Shown one piece after another: positions 39,721-51,239 of a stretch of DNA of 64,000 bases. This DNA comes from Entonaema liquescens (taxonomy: Eukaryota > Ascomycota > Sordariomycetes > Xylariales > Xylariaceae): NCBI GenBank assembly GCA_902805475.1, contig CADCSX010000013.1:124001-188000 (forward strand), written 5' to 3'. Numbering within the stretch: position 1 is the first letter of the stretch; every line of letters starts with the position of its first letter. A program made the position numbers and the translations under genes. Below the pieces are notes generated by a model. It saw only the letters and a program-made list of their open reading frames with translations. It was not told the origin of the DNA and searched no databases.

Positions 39721-41134
39721 GAGGGTTGGCATAGTAGGCCCTCGTAAAATTTAGCTAATTGCTGGAACAATATTTTAATTTATTGCATATTTGCTAGCAA
39801 GTTGCAAACTTGTTTAGATTTAAGGTTAAAATGATATTTAAATTACTAATTTTTAATTATTAATATTTTTATTTGAGATTATATACCTCTAATAAAGATA
39901 TATTTGGATAGTTTATATTTAGCACCTTGTTTTTTATCTAGCCCCCTCCCCCCCCCAGGGGGAGAGGGGTCAGACCCAGCACGCTAGCGCGCGGGGCTAG
40001 TTTTGAGATAATTGCCTTAAATAAAAGATTATACATACGTAGTAAAAAATAAACCGTACGGTACGGTTTTTTTTGACATTTTTTAGGCGGCGTAGCAGCC
40101 GCATAAATGTTGAGTACATAATTTTTATGTACTGTAATCAAGTCTATAATTTTTGATAGATTTATCGTGCAATTGTTTGCAATGATGTGATTTAAATTTA
40201 ATCGATAAGGGAAGTTTTATTTTTTATTTAATATCATAAATATGCAAGATAATTTTAATATCAATCAGCAGGAAAGAATAAATAAGTTAGTTCAGGATGA
40301 GAACTACAAATTTTGATTAGGTGGTTTTATAGAAGGAGAAGGGGCTTTAGTTATTTCTATAGTAAAAGATACCAGACTTAAATATAGTATTTCATTAAAA
40401 CCAGAGTTTAATGTTGTTCAACATGAAAATGGTATAGATATACTTCATAGTTTTAGACTAATTTTTAATAATAAAGGTAATGTATTAAAAAAATCAGGTT
40501 CAGATAAAGTATGAGTGTATTCAATAAAAGGTACACAAAATATAATAGATTTGGTTATACCTTTTTTAAAAAAATACGTTGTTGTTTTCTCTAGTAAATA
40601 TAAATCAGAGGTTTTTAATAATTTTTGTCAGATTTTAAATCAATTAGATCGAAATCATAATACAGCTTTATCTAAAGAAAAACTGATAGAATTGGTTAAA
40701 CTAGTTTATTTAATTAATCCGGAAGGAAAAGGTAAACAAAGAAAAAGAACACTAGAAGAAACTTTAAATATTATAAATTCTTCGGCGTAGCCCTAATAAA
40801 CTTTTCGTCCTTCTCATAATTTTAACCACTTAAACATAAAATGTTAATAAACCATTATGGTATAATTTAAACTTATTTATAATCTTCAGAGGCCATACGC
40901 TAAACGATCTATCTATTTGTTAATTCTGTTAAATACATAATATAACAGAGCAATCTTCTTTGATACTTTTTCGGCGTAGCCATCTTTTTATGTTAGAAAA
41001 ATAAAGTAGAGCAAATAGAAATTATTCTTTCACCTATCTGAATTTAATTCAAATAAGGATAATTTACTTAAAGTAAGAGGCCTTAAGTTATAGATTGATG
41101 ATATGGTCCTTTATTATAAGATTAACCACCTTGT
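39721..41134 (+). other. rnl intron 6, with a single-motif LAGLIDADG gene
   Basis: Inserted next to GGCGGCCTTAAC, close to E. coli 1915-1925, a well-known intron site. A short ORF lies in it and a GC element at about 39941-40002 (a variant of family C). Core elements are not clear to me; R/S-like TTATAGATTGATGATATGGTCC is near 41087. Group I assumed from ORF and site. Confidence 0.7.
40242..40790 (+). CDS. Single-motif LAGLIDADG endonuclease of rnl intron 6
   Basis: 182 residues, ATG start, one LAGLIDADG motif (FWLGGFIEGEGALVISI, UGA Trp at 40315), followed by EFNVVQHENGIDILH, a central strand region and a basic C-terminal end (GKGKQRKRTLEETL). The size and single motif fit the homodimeric class (I-CreI/I-CeuI type), which also sits in this part of large-subunit rRNA genes. 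Different subfamily from the other LAGLIDADG proteins here. Intact. Confidence 0.88.
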
Positions 41135-41186
41135 AATAAAGCCTAAGGTAGCGGAATACCTTGACTGTTAAATGCAGTCTTTGCAT
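41135..41186 (+). rRNA. rnl: Large-subunit rRNA exon 7 (about 52 bases)
   Basis: TAATAAAGCCTAAGGTAGCG ... TGCAGTCTTTGCAT, matching the CCTAAGGTAGCG region, E. coli about 1925-1970. Confidence 0.85.
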
Positions 41187-42016
41187 GAACTCAAGTTACA
41201 ATACTTCTGTTCCATTAAGATTTATTTTTTTTTCAATAATCTTATGGTTCATATAATATACAAAATCAACAATAAGATCTATGGATAAATAAATTTATCA
41301 AATTTTACTTGCCTTTTGGCAATTTCACTACCGCTTTATCTAGCAAGACACATTAGGACTAGCGATCTGTCGAGTCAGGTGGTTCAGAAGGAAGGGCTAG
41401 CACCCCCTCTTTTTACAACTCTAGATAATGTTTCTTTGCGCAGGATAAAGTTTGGGAGTCTCAAAGTTTAACTCAACTTTAAAGGATATTGTGTTAGAGG
41501 ATTAGTTGGTATTGGACGGGGTCCAAATGACGAGGATTTGAAACCCGCGGAGGGTGGATGTTTTAAGCCACCACGCTCCAAATTAAACTTGATTTAAAGT
41601 GTTGATTAAAATATATTATATACTGTATAAATTATATAGTGGAAGGAGTATCAGCCTAGGAAAACTGATATACCGTGCAATAAAAGAAGCAAACTCCGGA
41701 GACACCCTTAAGCTATAAGAACTAAACCCCAATTGAAAAATTGCAGGTGGATGAAGTAATGACTCATGTATAGTAATATCCTTATAGATTCTTGAAAAGG
41801 AGGAGGGTTATCGCGGATCTAAGTCAGTAATATGTTAGATATTACTGTAAAAGAGCAACGAGCAGATGCTTCTTCAGTATTAGATAAAAATTTTACTGTA
41901 AGGTGTGCTCTAGACACCGGGAGACCGGCTCTTAATTGAAATAAATAGATTAAGATTAAAGTATAATCACAATATCCTAGATCTAAGGTATTATTACTAT
42001 GATCGAAGTTGTGACG
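41187..42016 (+). other. rnl intron 7, ORF-less group I composite
   Basis: Contains part of the module seen in introns 5 and 10 (AATTTCACTACCGCTTTATC at about 41323, GGGCTAGCACCCCC at about 41394) in front of a full core: AAACTCCGGAGACACCC (about 41690), GTTATCGCGGATCTAAG (about 41807), GAGCAACGAGCAGATGC (about 41854), AAGGTGTGCTCTAG (about 41900). No endonuclease frame is left. Confidence 0.8.
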
Positions 42017-42077
42017 GAATGATGTAACGATACAACAGCTGTCTCTATGATTGACTCAGTGAAATTGGCGTAGCAGT
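42017..42077 (+). rRNA. rnl: Large-subunit rRNA exon 8 (61 bases)
   Basis: GAATGATGTAACGATACAAC, then AGCTGTCTCTATGATTGACT and CAGTGAAATTGGCGTAGCAG T; E. coli about 1972-2050. Confidence 0.87.
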
Positions 42078-44436
42078 GTTTATGTGTGATTATGGATTGA
42101 TAATCTCGCTGCGTAAGTGAAAATCTTACTCTGTAAACTTACTTTATAAGGATCTTTTTATAATCTCCATAAACCAGACTTCATAAAACTTATATGAAGC
42201 TTAATTATTAAAACTAAGCGTCCCAGTATAATAGGGATGCTGCAAATAAAACATGTCGCAAACTAGTATTCACTAGTATAAAAGTGAAGCTAATTATAGT
42301 AACACTTTATTTTAACAGATTTATATTAAAGGAGAGTTATAGCGTAAAGCTTGGAAGTTATACTATAGCAGTCATATCCTATGAAATAGTGAACGTAATT
42401 GGCCTCGAGGAGTTTGAGCATAAAACTTGACGAGGGGTAGTAACGCATACGACCTAGGACAAAGGTAATAGACAAGAAGTCCGAAGCTGATATATTAAAC
42501 TTCGAAAGTTTGTGGGAAATTAGATATGACAGGGGGCGTTACGGAACCTGTCCAAGTACTTCGCCGTTGAGAGTAATATACTACCATTTTCAGTAGATTC
42601 TATAAGTTATCACTAGTAAGACGGCAAGGCCTCAACTGGTAGTAAAATCCTGTCGGGCAACTAGGAAGGGAAGTTAACCTAAGTGTGCAGGTATAGAAGG
42701 ATCTTAGTTTAAATCTGTTAGATAAAGGATGGCTATAGTTAAGCCGGATTAGTATATCTTTAACCAAGGATGGCTAACCTAAGGTTGTCGAACCCGACAT
42801 AATACTCGGCCGAGTGGTACTAGCTCGTAAGAAGTAGCGCCTATTAATAAATATAAAAAAATGATGATGATGATAAAAAATAAAAACAATTTAATAGACC
42901 TTAACCAGAATATGTTGGATTTTCATTTGTGGTTTGTAGGATTTTCTGATGCAGAGTCCAATTTTAGTATAGTTCCTAAGCAAGATATTAATGGAAATGT
43001 TAATAGATTTACTTTTGTGTTCGGTATTGGTTTACATATAGATGATGTGGAAGCTTTAGAATATATTCAATCTAAATTAAATATTGGAATTGTTAGAACT
43101 TATAAAGACGAATGTAAATTTATTGTTACTAAAAGAGAAGACATAAGTAAGTTGATATCTCTTTTTGACTCGTACAATCTTAACACTAGTAAATATTTAG
43201 ATTACCTTGACTTTAAAAAGGCTTTTAATATTTATAATGATAGAGAAGGATTTTTAACTGAGGAATTAAAAAATAAAGTGCTAGAGTTAAAAGAGGGTAT
43301 GAATACAAAACGTAAAAATTTTCATATGCCTAATGATCATAAAATTGTTATAACTAAAAGTTGATTATTAGGACTTATTGAAGGTGAAGGATCATTCCAA
43401 TTATGAAGAAACGATCTTGTATCCGCATTTAGTTTAGTATTAACAGAAAAACAATTACCTGTTTTGGAAAAAATAAAAGAATTTTTAGTAAATAATTTAG
43501 GATTTGATAAATATTCTAAGGCTAAATTAGATTCCTCGTCTGCTATTTCGATAAACCATCAAAAAGCCAGAAAAAATAGTAAAAGTAGTGTATTGCTTAA
43601 CATTAAAAATATACATGTTCTAAATAACTATTTGGTTCCGTATTTAGATGATATGCAATTTATTACTAAAAAAGGTAAAGACTTTAAGGATTTTAAATTG
43701 ATATGTAAAGTACTTTATACAGGTGCTCATAAGATCGATGATATTAAAACCTTAATTTTAAAATTATCTTTAACTATGAATAATTATAGACTGTCTACTA
43801 ATTCTGAAATGGTAGAGTTATTAAGTAGCTTAGAAAGAGATACCTTAGCTAATGCGTCTCCTTGTATAGCACATCTTAGTGATGGTAGACAAAGAGATTT
43901 AGTTACAGGGAAAATTATCCATCAACATTCAAGTAGTATTTATGAAGTAATTAAGTCAAACAATGAAGTAGTTTTAAAGCAAACTTTATTTGAAGCTGCA
44001 GACATTGTAGATGTAAATATTAAAACTTTAAGTAAACTACTGGATAAGTCAGAGGATGGGTCAGCGGAGATTAAAGGAAATATTGTAAAAAGAATAGCTG
44101 TGTTTTATAATACAGCCGATAAAAAGTAAAATGGAACTGAGGGAAGGTTACAACCGTACAGTTCTATAATTTACAGAAAAATTAGGTGAAAACGGTCAAC
44201 GGTATCCTAACCATAGACCGTCGGCAGTTGTAAATGCCGCTACAGACTGGTTCACCGGGGTTAGACTGAGATGTCTGTCCAAATGTACAGTCGGATTCTG
44301 TAACGAAATTAAATTCGTAAGAGGGAAGGATCATCTATTACCCCTTTTTTTTTTTGAGTGTTAGCGTGCGAAGCACAAAAAGGGGTACGGATAGCCATGA
44401 CACAGTGGTAAGATAACCTCTAGTTAATCAGAATTG
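42078..44436 (+). other. rnl intron 8, group I (five-member family)
   Basis: P1-like AAGTGAAAATCTTACT at about 42116, a 450-base segment shared with rns intron 1 (42250-42700), the ORF, then the family core at 44180-44330. Ends AATCAGAATTG, the same end as rns intron 1. Confidence 0.88.
42861..44129 (+). CDS. LAGLIDADG endonuclease of rnl intron 8
   Basis: 422 residues from an MMMMIKNKNN leader, intact. Motif 1 WFVGFSDAESNF (Trp here UGG), motif 2 WLLGLIEGEGSF (UGA at 43362). C-terminal tail with LFEAADIVDVNIKTLSKLLD, helix-turn-helix-like. Closest paralogue is the rns intron 1 protein, both being free-standing in the intron, while the nad6 and cox3 members are exon-fused. Confidence 0.9.
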
Positions 44437-44660
44437 GCAGATACTGCTTACCTCTAGTTAGACGAGAAGACCCTATGCAGCTTTACTGTTACTAATTATT
44501 AGGTATGGTTGGGGACAAATTTTAGTATATAAGGTAATTGATAAGATATAAATGTAATACCTTTATTTGGGGACTGTATTGTATGGGTTAATTAACCCTC
44601 TGGGTTCTTGTCAAAGAGAATTCAGTAACCTTAGAAAGGAAAAATTGCTAGGAGACAGTT
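44437..44660 (+). rRNA. rnl: Large-subunit rRNA exon 9
   Basis: GCAGATACTGCTTACC, AGACGAGAAGACCCTATGCA (E. coli 2060 region) through GCTAGGAGACAGT before intron 9. Confidence 0.92.
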
Positions 44661-45187
44661 TATGCTAAAATATAAATGAGCTGTGTTGGTTAAAATCCAA
44701 CTCTAAAGTTTTCTTATTATAACGAAATTAATTAAGAGCTTGTGCCCAAAGAGTAGACGTAACTTTTTTCCCTTTACAAAGTCTAGGCGCTAAGATTAGA
44801 ATATACCTATTCAAGCGTCGCATACTTTGTGAAGGAACGTTATAATAAGAAGGAAAACTAAGACAAAGTTACAACTGAATAGTTTTTTCGCTTTAGAAAT
44901 TAGGTGAAAACGGTTAAATAATAATACCTTATTTTAGACCGTCGGCAGTTGTAAATGTCGCTACAGACTGGTTCACCGGGGTTAGGCTGCAATGTCTGTC
45001 CAAATGTACAGTCGAGCACTATAACGAGAGCTAGGTTTTTTGTAAAGAAGAGGTTAGTTCTCGTAGAGAGGAAGGTATAGTTAGCTATTTTTATAGTTAA
45101 TTACCCTTTTTAGCAATTGAAGGGAAAATGTACTCTCGGGGGGAGTAGGATTTAGATTGTTTATGAACCCCTAGTTAATTAGTGTTG
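44661..45187 (+). other. rnl intron 9, ORF-less group I of the five-member family
   Basis: 527 bases. P1-like GTTGGTTAAAATCCAAC (about 44688) and the full family core (GACCGTCGGCAGTTGTAAAT at 44936, P7 halves at about 44961 and 45005), with no ORF. It shows the minimal form of the family. Ends GTGTTG. Confidence 0.88.
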
Positions 45188-45650
45188 TTATGCGGGGCAC
45201 AGACCCCACAAAGAGTAAATGGGAGTGTCCAACTATGTTTTATGTCTGTTTTTTATACGGATGTATCACTAAATAAAAATTTTTTTATGTAATTATTTGT
45301 TTGTAATAGTAGATAGCAGTGCTATATTCTATCTTATATATGTATAGATGTACAAGCCTAGACACACCGTGTCTAATTTTTATTATTGCTTATTTGTATC
45401 TAAATACTAAATTAGTATGGATTTACAAAACTATAATGAGGAGCAATTTTTTATTCAGGTAGGATTTTGATTATAGTGAAATTAGTTGTAGTTGAAATAT
45501 TACGAATAATTCTAATATTTTATTAGCTATTACACATTAGTGTGATGGTTATGTATAATACTTATCAAGTTTAATGGCTTAATCCTGCTTTACTGTTTGA
45601 CCACCAACAAGTCTTACAGTCGCGTAAGCGGGGCATAGGATCACGAGACA
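45188..45650 (+). rRNA. rnl: Large-subunit rRNA exon 10
   Basis: TTATGCGGGGCACAGACCCC, an AT-rich expansion (45250-45580), then TTACTGTTTGACCACCAACA and GCATAGGATCACGAGACA, matching the 2250-2400 part of E. coli. The 3' boundary is approximate. Confidence 0.83.
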
Positions 45651-47805
45651 CATAATACATAGATTTTGGCAGTCTTTATTGTGTTAAAGAATCAAATTCC
45701 GGGGAAACCTTAAAAGACTTAGTTACCAAACCTTGATACAAAAGATCAAGGCGGCTGAATTAATTACTCAGGTATGGTAACAAGACTAAGTATATTTGAA
45801 AAGAGAAGAGGTTATCGCGGATCTAAGTCACCTCTGAGGTACAAAGTGTAGGTTAAGGAAGTAAAAACATAAAAACAAATATATCCGTAAACTACTACCT
45901 TATGTGTAAAAGAGCAACGAGTAGACGGTTCTTCAGTAAATAGTTATTAGTGTCATTATTAATAAGTATTGCTGTAAGGTGTACTCTAAGAAGCCGGGAA
46001 ACCGGTATTGTCAGTAAATTAAGGTTTATTTAGGATTTTCTGTACATAATAATTATTATGCGCAGGTACAAATTTTGCTTTTTATTTTATTCATTTTTAT
46101 GATAACTCTTATGGTAAGTTTAGCATTTATATTAGCGCAGGTTTAGTTCAAATATTTAGGGGGGCAGTAATAGTTTGCTTATTAATTTACACTACCGCCT
46201 TAGATAGCAAGGATACTTTAGGCGGCGAGCTTTCATGAAGCTAAATTCAGGCAAGCTGGGCTAGCACCCCATTGTCGGTCTTCCGACGTAAGATCTAAGT
46301 ATTATTTAAGGCTCGGGAGTCTCTGAAGTATAAATCTGATTATTGGATATTAAATCATGGTAAGAATTATTCTATATGACAGGGGGTATTAGGTTAAGTA
46401 AGCTTAATGCTACCGTAGGATAATATAGGCTTATCTGGCACCAAATGCTGTCTTGCCTTATAAACTAATAAAAATGAGTAAAGACAACCTGGATATAGTA
46501 GTGAAAATACATTATTTAAAGATTTTTTTTTAACACAGGTCAAATGAGTTTAATTAGATTCGTAGTTAAATTATTAAAAGTAATTTGTTAACAATTTGTA
46601 AGTTAAAAGTAACAAGCAATAGAGGGACAAAATGTAGAATAATTTGTAAGTGATGCAGGTTACCCTTTAATTGTGACTCCCACTTAGTGACTTGAAAAAA
46701 ATATATATAAAGCTACAAAAACAATGATAATATTAAACAAAGGATTGAATCCTCAATTTGTTTCAGGGTTTGCAGACGCAGAAGCTACCTTTTACATAAG
46801 GGTATGTGAAAAGAAGAATATGTTAGTAGGTTGAACAGTGGAGCCGATATTTGCAATACGTTTACACATCAAAGATTTAAATATACTATATTCAATACAA
46901 AAATTTTTTGGTGTAGGGAAAGTTTACTGTCATGATAGTGTAGAAGAAGCTTCATTTAGAGTGGGTTCTATTAAGGAACTAGATGTTATAATTAGACACT
47001 TTGACATGTACCCTTTATTAACTCAAAAATTAAGCGATTTTATCTTATTTAAAAAAGTTGTGGATATCGTAAAATCGAAAGAGCATTTGAAAGCAGAAGG
47101 TATATTAAAAATAGCTAATATAAAAGCATCTATGAATACTAAAAAAGAATTAGTTTCTTTATCTAACATAGTTCCAGTATCTTTACCTACATTACCTTTA
47201 ATTACAGTTAATGATATATCTCCTTATTGATTAGCAGGTTTTACTTCAGGAGACGGTTGCTTTACCGTTAGTATAATTAAGTCTAAAGCTATATTAGGAG
47301 AGACATCTTGAATAAGATTTTTTTTAACTCAGCATAATCGTGATGAAAATTTATTGAGTGTTATTGCAGCCTACTTAGGTTGTGGTAAAAATAAATAAAG
47401 GTTCTAAAGCTACCAATTATGTAGTTCAACGTTTACCTGATATAATAAAAATTATAATTCCTTTTTTTGATGCATATTCGATTGAAGGGGTAAAAGTAAA
47501 AGACTATGAAGATTTTAAGAAAGTCGCATTATTGATGGATAAAAAAGCTCACTTAACTAAAGAAGGGCTTAATGAAATAAGAGAAATAAAGAATAGAATG
47601 AATAAAAAAAGAGAAACTATAGCTTCGCTTACTTAGTAGGGGAGCGTTTTAAGTTATAGACTTAAATAAACACGTATTAGTATTGATGTACTAAGATGCT
47701 AAGCACGTAAAATTAATTGCTGAAAACCTTAATAGCCATGTCCGTAATTAATATTTTATGGCTCCGCCATAATAAAAACAAAGTATTAAAGGATAAAAGT
47801 TAATG
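45651..47805 (+). other. rnl intron 10, composite group I
   Basis: Core AAATTCCGGGGAAACC (about 45695), GTTATCGCGGATCTAAG (about 45811), GAGCAACGAGTAGACGG (about 45910), AAGGTGTACTCTA (about 45976); then the extra module at 46185-46700 (TTACACTACCGCCTTAGATA, GGCTAGCACCCC, TTGTGACTCCCACTTAGTGA) as in intron 5; then a frameshifted endonuclease gene. The 5' boundary is approximate. Confidence 0.78.
46724..47636 (+). pseudogene. LAGLIDADG gene of rnl intron 10, one frameshift
   Basis: ATG 46724 (MIILNKGLNPQFVSGFADAE) leads through motif 1 FVSGFADAEATF and motif 2 WLAGFTSGDGCF (UGA at 47228) to a stop at 47396 after AYLGCGKNK. The rest, GSKATNYVVQRLPDIIKIII ... IREIKNRMNKKRE, lies in another frame from about 47385 to 47634. 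The break is in an A-rich run (GGTAAAAATAAATAAAGG), so one base lost or gained, or programmed slippage, would explain it. Otherwise the gene looks fresh. Confidence 0.85.
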
Positions 47806-47855
47806 GTTAATCGAAAGGAAAGGTCTTGGATTATTGGAAAAGCTACGCTAGGGAT
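47806..47855 (+). rRNA. rnl: Large-subunit rRNA exon 11 (50 bases)
   Basis: GTTAATCGAAAGGAAAGGTC, then GGAAAAGCTACGCTAGGGAT, the sequence before E. coli 2449. Confidence 0.85.
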
Positions 47856-49567
47856 GTTTGTCCTTCAATGTTTATAATCTAAAAACATTGTTAAATAAAA
47901 TTGGGTTAATTTCAAGAATTACTTATTTTTTTAAGTAAATTTGAAGCGAAATTTATCTATCGAGTAGCAGGTAAAAACGTTCAACGACTATAAGGTGAGT
48001 TGTATTAACAATAATCCTTATTTAACGCCCAACATTTTCAATTATGTATAGAAAAATAAATTGTTTAAAATAAAATTTTAAGATTTGTCTAGAAAAAGTG
48101 ATAATACTAACAGGAGTCCTTATATATTTACTAAAAAAATAAATATTAATTATAAACTAGTACCTTTTAATACATCATTAAATGATGTAGGTAAAACTAA
48201 ATATCTTCCACCTATAGCTAAAGAATGAAAAAGTAGTGTTTATAATTATAACCCCAATAATACTATTAATTATCCTATTTATGATTTAAACATAAATTCT
48301 TTAATAAAAAGTTATTTTAATTTGTATTTTAATCATAGATATATAAAACATAAGTATATATCACGTAAAAAAAAACGTAAGTCTTTTAATAAAATTTTTG
48401 TAAGTAAGGCAGAAATAAAGCATACTAATTCTAAAGCTATTATAACAATTTATATTTATAATAGAGAAAAGCTAAGTTTATTAAAAAATATCCGAAAATT
48501 AAGAAATATATTGGTGAAATTTATAGCATTGTTGTTAAATAAAAATAAATTAGCTAAGTTTATATCTTTACCCTGAATAATAAGTAATCAGAATTTAATT
48601 AATAATACTAGCATTTTGTGAACATTAGCAAATTATAAGGTAAGAGACGACTTCAGAAAAGTAGATAACATGTTATATATTCGTATGAAACGTCTTGCGA
48701 AAAATTTGTATATATTATTAACAACTATTAGAAGATATAGATTGAAATTAAGTTTAAATAAGTATAAATTAGAGGAACAATTTTTATGTGAATTAAGTCA
48801 ATTAATAAGTAAATATTATAGTAAAAAAGTAGAATTCAATATAGTAAATTTAAAATCTATAGCTCATAATGGAGATATATTTACTGAAATATTAACTTCA
48901 AAAATAAAAAAAGAAAAAAGTAGTCCGATTTTAAATATAAATGCTTTATTGAGTAAAATAGTGTTACCTAAAGTAAATACAATTATAGAAAGAGGTAGAC
49001 TTGAAAAAATTGTGGATTTAGAATTAGTGGATAATAAGTTTAGAAATCTTAATGTAAGTTCAATAATAAATAACCATAATTTATTAAAAGATAATATAAA
49101 CAAATTATTATATGATATATATTATAAAACTACTTTTGAAAAAGAAAGTAAACTAAATGAGTATGTATTTACTGATAATACTTATCATTTAAAAATACGA
49201 GATATTATATTGGAGAATATAAATTATAAAAATATGGGTGGAGCTAGATTAATAGTTAAAGGTAGATTGACTAAACGTTATAGAGCTGATCGAGCAGTTC
49301 ATAAATTGAAGTGGAAAGGTGGTTTAAAAAATATAGATTCTGCATTCAAAGGATTATCGACCGTGACTTATAGAGGGTATATGGATTCCAATGTAGAAAG
49401 ATCTAGTTTCGTTTCTAAACGTAGGATTGGATCTTTTGCAGTAAGGGGTTGATTTAGTGGTAAATAATTTAGGTTTATAGATAGCGGGTAATATACATAA
49501 AAGAAAATTGATGAAATAGTCTGAGCCATTTTGTAAAAAATGGAAATTTTTAAATGATAACATTTTG
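47856..49567 (+). other. rnl intron 11, group I at the 2449 site, host of rps3
   Basis: Inserted between CTAGGGAT and AACAGGCTAAT, the classic position for the rps3-bearing intron of Ascomycota. Core: P GGGTTAATTTCAAG (about 47903), Q TTGAAGCGAAATTT (about 47941), R CGTTCAACGACTATAAGG (about 47979), and S GAAATAGTCTGAGCC (about 49512) after the ORF. Confidence 0.93.
48085..49467 (+). CDS. rps3: Ribosomal protein S3 (intron-encoded)
   Basis: Uncharged by homing: a small-subunit ribosomal protein housed in the 2449 intron. 460 codons, AT-rich, many Lys/Asn/Ile. The C terminus is diagnostic: GGARLIVKGRLTKRYRADRA, HKLKWKGGLKNIDSAFKGLS, then SKRRIGSFAVRGWFSGK. A Lys/Arg-rich N-terminal half (KYISRKKKRKSFNK) fits RNA binding. 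No ATG lies between the upstream stop at 48079 and the conserved part; TTG 48085 (SRKSDNTNRSP) is my choice, and ATA 48124 is an alternative. UGA is used for Trp at 48226, 48574, 48619 and 49450. Confidence 0.92.
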
Positions 49568-49648
49568 AACAGGCTAATTTGCGCAAGAGTGTGCAAAATG
49601 AGTGCGCGGTTTGGCACCTCGATGTCGGCTTAACTTATCCTCATGGAT
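49568..49648 (+). rRNA. rnl: Large-subunit rRNA exon 12
   Basis: AACAGGCTAATTTGCGCAAG to GGTTTGGCACCTCGATGTCG and CTCATGGAT; E. coli about 2450-2530, part of the peptidyl-transferase centre. Confidence 0.93.
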
Positions 49649-51239
49649 GCTTTGTGGAGTAGGAATCCACATGTAGTGTCTCTCAAATCATCAAACTCCG
49701 GGGACGTCTTAAAGCTTCATGTACCAAGCCGTATTTGAAAGAATATGTGTGGCTGAATTAATTACTCAGGCAAGGTAATAAGCATGAAGATGATCGAAAG
49801 TGAAATAGACTATCGCGGATCTAAGTCAAAAGCGGGTACTGGTTTAATTTTAATAGAGACAGCCTACAACAAGATTAAATTATTATTCACTTTTGTAAAA
49901 GAGCAACGAGTAGATGGTGGTTGCACTGGCTTTCCAGTGTTAAGGTGTACTCTAATGGGTTTCGAAAGGAACTATCAAAAAAGAATCCTTTCTAAGTCAA
50001 TAAATAAATTTACAGAATTTAAGAGCTTATATAATAACAATAGGGTGAGAGCACTTTATAGTAAATCCTTGCCTAGAATTTACGGATATACTTCCTCTTA
50101 CTCCTTCTCTACTTTAGGCAACTCTTTATATTATAGTTCTATGGATAAAAAAGAAAATAAACTTTCTCCTTCATTTATTGCAGGTTTTATAGACGGAGAG
50201 GGTTGTTTTTCTATAACCTTAGTTAAAGATAAATCCTATAAACTAGGTTGACAAGTTAAACCTAAATTTAGTATAGGTTTACATAAAAAAGATCGAGGTT
50301 TATTAGAAAATGTACGAAGTAGTTTAGGTCTAGGGGGAATATCAGTTCAAGGTGTTAATGGTGTACAGTTTTACGTTAATTCTGTTAAAGATCGTAGAGT
50401 TTTGATAGATTTTTTGGATAAATATCCTCTTCTTACTAAAAAGGGAGCAGACTATCTGATTTTCAAAACTGTAGTTGAGTTAATGGAAAATAAAGCCCAT
50501 CTTACTCAAGAAGGGTTACAAAAAATTGTAGCGTTAAAGGGAATTTTGAACACGGGATTTATATCTAAGGATTTGAAAGCGGCCTTTTCTGATCTCTGTT
50601 CAGTTGAACTAGATAAGTCTACTTTGACTTCTTCTTCGAAAACTTTAGATTCGGAATGGTTAGCGGGATTTACGTCAGCCGAAGGTAGTTTTTTGGTTAG
50701 AAGTTCTAACTCTCCGGGTAGAACTTTGAATACTAAAGTGCAATTAGAATTTAATCTGACTCAACACATGAGGGATGAGCAGTTGATGAAGGATATTGCA
50801 AAATTCTTTGGTTGTGGTAGCGTTTACTTAAACCGAGAAGCTTATGTTTATCGTGTGGTTGGCTTATCAAATATTGTTGAAAAAATCCTTCCATTTTTTA
50901 TTAATTATCCTATACTGGGGGTTAAAGCCTTAGATTTTCAGGATTTCATTAAAGTAGCGGAACTCTTGAAAGAGAATAAGCATTTGACTCCTGAGGGGGT
51001 AGAAAAAATTCAATTAATAAAAGCTGGTATGAATAGTGCTAGATCTATTTAAACTTGGATCTTCGGCATATTTGTATTCCAATTAAAGTTAGCTAGTTAA
51101 TACCCCTTGTTATTAAGATTGCTTCTGAATTCCATAATTTATAGTTAAATATTGATATGATAAATCTGGTCATAACATTTGAAGATATATTAAGATTAGT
51201 ACCCTCGATATATCAATTTAGAAAGTTATGATTGCCATG
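49649..51239 (+). other. rnl intron 12, group I with LAGLIDADG gene
   Basis: Core AAACTCCGGGGACGTC (about 49693), CTATCGCGGATCTAAG (about 49810), GAGCAACGAGTAGATGG (about 49901), AAGGTGTACTCTAA (about 49941). The endonuclease frame overlaps the core and fills the rest, as in rns intron 3. Ends GATTGCCATG. Confidence 0.9.
49784..51052 (+). CDS. LAGLIDADG endonuclease of rnl intron 12
   Basis: 422 codons, intact. The first 60 codons cross the core and the next 50 form a leader (SLPRIYGYTSSYSFST), so the functional start may be later than ATG 49784. Motif 1 FIAGFIDGEGCF, motif 2 WLAGFTSAEGSF (UGG here). Segments LDKYPLLTKKGADY, ALKGILNTGF and IKAGMNSAR are as in the family. It overlaps its own ribozyme sequence just as the rns intron 3 ORF does. 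Confidence 0.87.

Noticed and set aside
48864..49103. Minus-strand ORF in rps3
   Set aside because: Shadow frame of the AT-rich rps3 gene.
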